Shown here: one piece after another, positions 5,151 to 5,864 of the stretch | How positions within the stretch are numbered: position 1 is the stretch's first letter | How the letters are laid out: the number at the start of each line of letters is the position of its first letter | Source: Candidatus Zhuqueibacterota bacterium 4484_219 | Lineage (GTDB): Bacteria; Zhuqueibacterota; JdFR-76; 4484-219 | DNA length: 5,864 nt | Assembly (NCBI GenBank): GCA_002085035.1 | Contig: MZGM01000145.1 | Location: 1-5,864 of the forward strand | Direction of reading: 5' to 3' | The notes under the pieces: model-generated | What the model was told of the DNA's origin: nothing | Databases searched by the model: none | What the model saw: the letters and a program-made list of their open reading frames with translations, nothing else | Program-made: the position numbers and the translations under genes

Positions 5151-5864
5151 ATGAAGTTATTTTTGGAACGCAAAAGCAGGTCTAGGACAAGTTCAGCTAA
5201 AACGTCCTGGGAAAAGGGGAGAAACATAGTATCATTGACGTTATTATTTACCATCATGTTTTTAGCTGTCGTCGCATCTGGTTTAACCTTTGCCCAATCT
5301 CAGGTAAATTCGAATCTTTCCCCTCAGTTGTTAAAGGGAAAAATTTTCCGCCAGATGTTGGCTGCGGCACCTGAGGCAAGAGCACAACAGTATCTGGAAA
5401 TCCACCAGGCGTGGATGAATGTGTTAAAAAAGCGTCTTCAACAAGAACAACTGGTCCAGCAGTTAAAACAGAAGATTCGTTGCAATAGCGAAGTGGCACG
5501 TATTACCGAGTCAATAAAGGCCTTGAAAGCCTCTGGAAAATCAATTGGAGCTATTCAAGAGTATCTCCAAACCGGCCTAAAAAAGTCGAATTTCCAAAAT
5601 GGTTCTCTCATTCAAGGTACAGTGATAAGTGAGGAAGATTTCGTTCCAATATCACTTGCTCTTGTTGTTGCCTTTGATATGGCAGATACGTCCATTGCCG
5701 GATTAGGAATATCTATGTTCGGGAACTATATGATTTCAGGACTTCCCGCTGGTGAATATGTGTTTTATGCTGATCCCACGATCCTTAAAATTCTTTTGGG
5801 TTTGTTGTTCCCCGACTCGTCTACTGAACTGTTTCCTCAGCCATATATTGGTGAATTCTACGAT
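5151..5864 (+). CDS. Exported protein with carboxypeptidase-regulatory-like domain, 3' end outside window
   Basis: The first 238 codons are visible, with no stop before the window edge. A basic N-region of about 26 residues (several Arg/Lys) precedes a hydrophobic segment at 27-45 and a plausible signal-peptidase I site after TFA48, so the product is probably exported. Residues 55-147 are helix-rich, Gln/Lys/Leu-rich (for example KKRLQQEQLVQQLKQK at 93-108) and may form a coiled coil or helical hairpin. From about 153 the sequence turns to beta-type: IQGTVI, then LALVVAFD, GNYMISGLPAGEYVFYAD (191-208) and PYIGEFYD at the end. The GxYxIxGLPxGxYxxxA pattern is typical of carboxypeptidase-regulatory-like or SdrD-B-like beta-sandwich domains, often repeated in surface proteins. 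The final Tyr...Glu-Phe-Tyr-Asp resembles the end of such a domain. Its role is unknown: adhesin, surface-structure or C-terminally sorted protein are all possible. It is transcribed away from the tRNA pair and separated by a terminator. Confidence 0.85.
   Translation, partial: MKLFLERKSRSRTSSAKTSWEKGRNIVSLTLLFTIMFLAVVASGLTFAQSQVNSNLSPQLLKGKIFRQMLAAAPEARAQQYLEIHQAWMNVLKKRLQQEQLVQQLKQKIRCNSEVARITESIKALKASGKSIGAIQEYLQTGLKKSNFQNGSLIQGTVISEEDFVPISLALVVAFDMADTSIAGLGISMFGNYMISGLPAGEYVFYADPTILKILLGLLFPDSSTELFPQPYIGEFYD

Noticed and set aside
5063..5499. Two minus-strand open frames (5063-5257 and 5254-5499) opposite the secreted-protein gene
   Set aside because: They overlap a plus-strand gene with a strong ribosome site and signal peptide, show no recognisable motif, and one covers the terminator hairpin.

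Overview
The window is bacterial. It has closely packed, partly overlapping genes with Shine-Dalgarno sites, two bacterial-type tRNAs without an encoded CCA end, and Rho-independent terminators. Base composition is moderate to slightly AT-rich. Nothing fixes the species. The secreted protein at the right edge, with a regulatory-like beta-sandwich ending in a Tyr/Glu/Tyr-Asp motif, is a style I associate with poorly cultured environmental phyla such as Calditrichota/KSB1-like lineages; that is a weak impression only.

Left and centre (1-4681, minus strand): four genes in one direction with gaps of 10 bp or overlaps. In transcription order they are a zinc-dependent medium-chain alcohol/polyol dehydrogenase (4681-3662), a GH130-family mannoside phosphorylase (3651-2683), a two-domain protein with a GT4-like glycosyltransferase fused to a C-terminal alpha/alpha-toroid-like domain (2693-384), and a PflX-type (COG1313-like) radical SAM protein cut by the window edge (415 to beyond 1). 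The layout strongly suggests one operon. The glycosyltransferase and the phosphorylase look like the making and phosphorolytic breaking of a mannose-containing oligosaccharide or glycoconjugate. The dehydrogenase could handle a related sugar or polyol. The radical SAM protein has no obvious place in that scheme.

Middle right (4717-5112): two divergent tRNA genes, tRNA-Leu(CAA) on the minus strand and tRNA-Gly(CCC) on the plus strand, each followed by its own intrinsic terminator. The 122 bp between them hold a perfect 17-bp inverted repeat whose two arms each carry an outward-facing TTGACT. This is best read as a mirror-image divergent promoter. Only about 35 bp separate the tRNA-Leu terminator from the first operon gene, so that operon may depend partly on read-through from the tRNA promoter.

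Right (5151-5864, plus strand): the first 238 codons of an exported protein with a strong ribosome binding site, a long-N-region signal peptide, a helical segment and the start of a carboxypeptidase-regulatory-like domain. It runs off the window.
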